This document shows, one piece after another, positions 63,438 to 64,000 of a stretch of DNA of 64,000 bases; position 1 is the stretch's first letter; each line of letters begins with the position of its first letter. The position numbers were made by a program, and so were the translations under genes. The stretch is taken from NCBI GenBank assembly GCA_947624325.1, contig CANQJT010000004.1, positions 143,446-207,445 of the forward strand, written 5' to 3'. Under the pieces are notes generated by a model. It was not told the DNA's origin. It saw only the letters and a program-made list of their open reading frames with translations, and did not search any database. The DNA is from Candidatus Gastranaerophilales bacterium (GTDB taxonomy: Bacteria; Cyanobacteriota; Vampirovibrionia; Gastranaerophilales; Gastranaerophilaceae).

Positions 63438-64000
63438 ATGACAATTACCAGAGATTATAAAAATGTAATTTTTTATATACTGACAGCTTTAATTATATTT
63501 TACGGTATTTTTCTAAGGATTAAAGTATATCTAGCTTCAACTCCTTTTTGGTATGATGAAGCATTATTGGGAATAAGTTTTTATAAAATAAATTTTATTG
63601 ATATATTTAAAGGAATAAGCGATTATACTAAAATCCCGCCTCTTTGGGGATTATCAATTAAATTAATTATACAAATTTTCGGTTATTCAGCTCAAAGTTT
63701 AAGACTTATGCCTTTTTTGGCAAGTATTATTTCTTTATTTTCTTTTTTTATATTATTAAAAAACACATTTAAAAATAATTTGGCCATATTAACAGGTTTA
63801 ATTATTTTTGCGGTTAATTATCGATTATTGTACTATTGTGCAGAATTTAGACCATACGCATCTGATGTTTTGGTTTGTATTTTGTTATTATTAAGCTATA
63901 AATATATAAGTTTTAAGAATTTACCCCCCCCCAGAGCATTTTTATATACCGCAATATCTATAATACTTATTTTGTTTTCTTTTCCTTCTATTATTGTTAT
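63438..64000 (+). CDS. ArnT/PMT-like membrane glycosyltransferase 4 (partial, with poly-C tract)
   Basis: The N-terminal 187 codons of a fourth paralogue, cut by the window edge. It begins MTITRDYKNVIFYILT, has D40-E41 in PFWYDEALLG and SYKYISFKNLPPPRAFLYTA. The C9 tract at 63924-63932 is in frame and lies at the same codons as in gene 2. The 68 bases after the tract are identical to gene 2, whereas sequence before it is clearly diverged. Confidence 0.88.
   Translation, partial: MTITRDYKNVIFYILTALIIFYGIFLRIKVYLASTPFWYDEALLGISFYKINFIDIFKGISDYTKIPPLWGLSIKLIIQIFGYSAQSLRLMPFLASIISLFSFFILLKNTFKNNLAILTGLIIFAVNYRLLYYCAEFRPYASDVLVCILLLLSYKYISFKNLPPPRAFLYTAISIILILFSFPSIIV
63924..63932. repeat. Poly-C tract (C9) in glycosyltransferase 4
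   Basis: CCC CCC CCC encoding three prolines, in frame; it marks the border between diverged and identical sequence relative to glycosyltransferase 2. Confidence 0.9.

Overview
The window is AT-rich DNA from a Gram-negative-type bacterium, probably a gut-associated, mainly anaerobic, non-photosynthetic relative of cyanobacteria (Vampirovibrionia / Gastranaerophilales, formerly Melainabacteria). That placement is an inference. It rests on codon and base composition, on the mix of PilT, an MlaE-type outer-membrane lipid permease, Tat, radical SAM and ferredoxin proteins, and on two large orphan proteins carrying a short N-terminal FKG/SFGN-type motif that I associate with that lineage. No rRNA is present to confirm it.

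Layout. 1-7.2 kb: c-di-GMP receptor (PilZ), a membrane-protein fragment, M16 and M48 proteases, a sugar acetyltransferase, a radical SAM protein and an XRE regulator. 7.2-12.6 kb: a decaying surface-polysaccharide island (acyltransferase 3, ThDP enzyme, UbiA remnant, methyltransferase) in which three genes carry G or C homopolymers of 9-10 bases, ending in 157-bp repeats built on the 3' end of tRNA-Met. 12.8-18 kb: a TIM-barrel-like protein, a ferritin-like protein, a CsoR-operator/metallothionein/CsoR unit, and an aldo-keto reductase with an exported CMD-cupin protein. 18-31.6 kb: SNF2 helicase, a giant protein with eleven 27-residue repeats, DHH phosphoesterase, valS, gpmI and a TPR protein. 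32-38.5 kb: two amino-acid transporters, pilT, and a mlaE-mutL pair. 38.6-43.5 kb: tRNA-Gly followed by 162-bp repeats that regenerate its 3' end, then a MarR/HMA/P-type ATPase metal-export operon, larE and an EamA transporter. 43.5-49.3 kb: one minus-strand operon running Tat-signal Fe-S aldo-keto reductase (frameshifted) - polyferredoxin - tatA - tatC - orphan membrane protein - larB - larC. 49.4-57 kb: transglutaminase-like protein, tRNA-Leu, a WYL/WG/XRE group, YkvA, GIY-YIG and nucleotidyltransferase-like genes, and a trpR-trpB operon with an 18-bp palindrome at its start. 57.2-64 kb: an FAD oxidoreductase followed by a tandem array of at least four ArnT/PMT-like membrane glycosyltransferases.

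The most striking signal is a set of six long G or C homopolymers (9-10 bases) in an otherwise AT-rich sequence. All lie inside genes for surface sugar or lipid-linked glycan chemistry. In the ThDP enzyme the tract puts the gene out of frame by one base at a highly conserved Gly-rich motif. In the glycosyltransferases and the methyltransferase the tracts are in frame. This is the signature of slipped-strand phase variation of surface glycans. Paralogous glycosyltransferases also share an identical stretch starting exactly at the tract, so gene conversion probably adds to the variation. The second notable signal is that two unrelated tRNA genes are each followed by tandem repeats that copy the tRNA 3' end, an architecture like the tyrT/rtT repeats of Escherichia coli.
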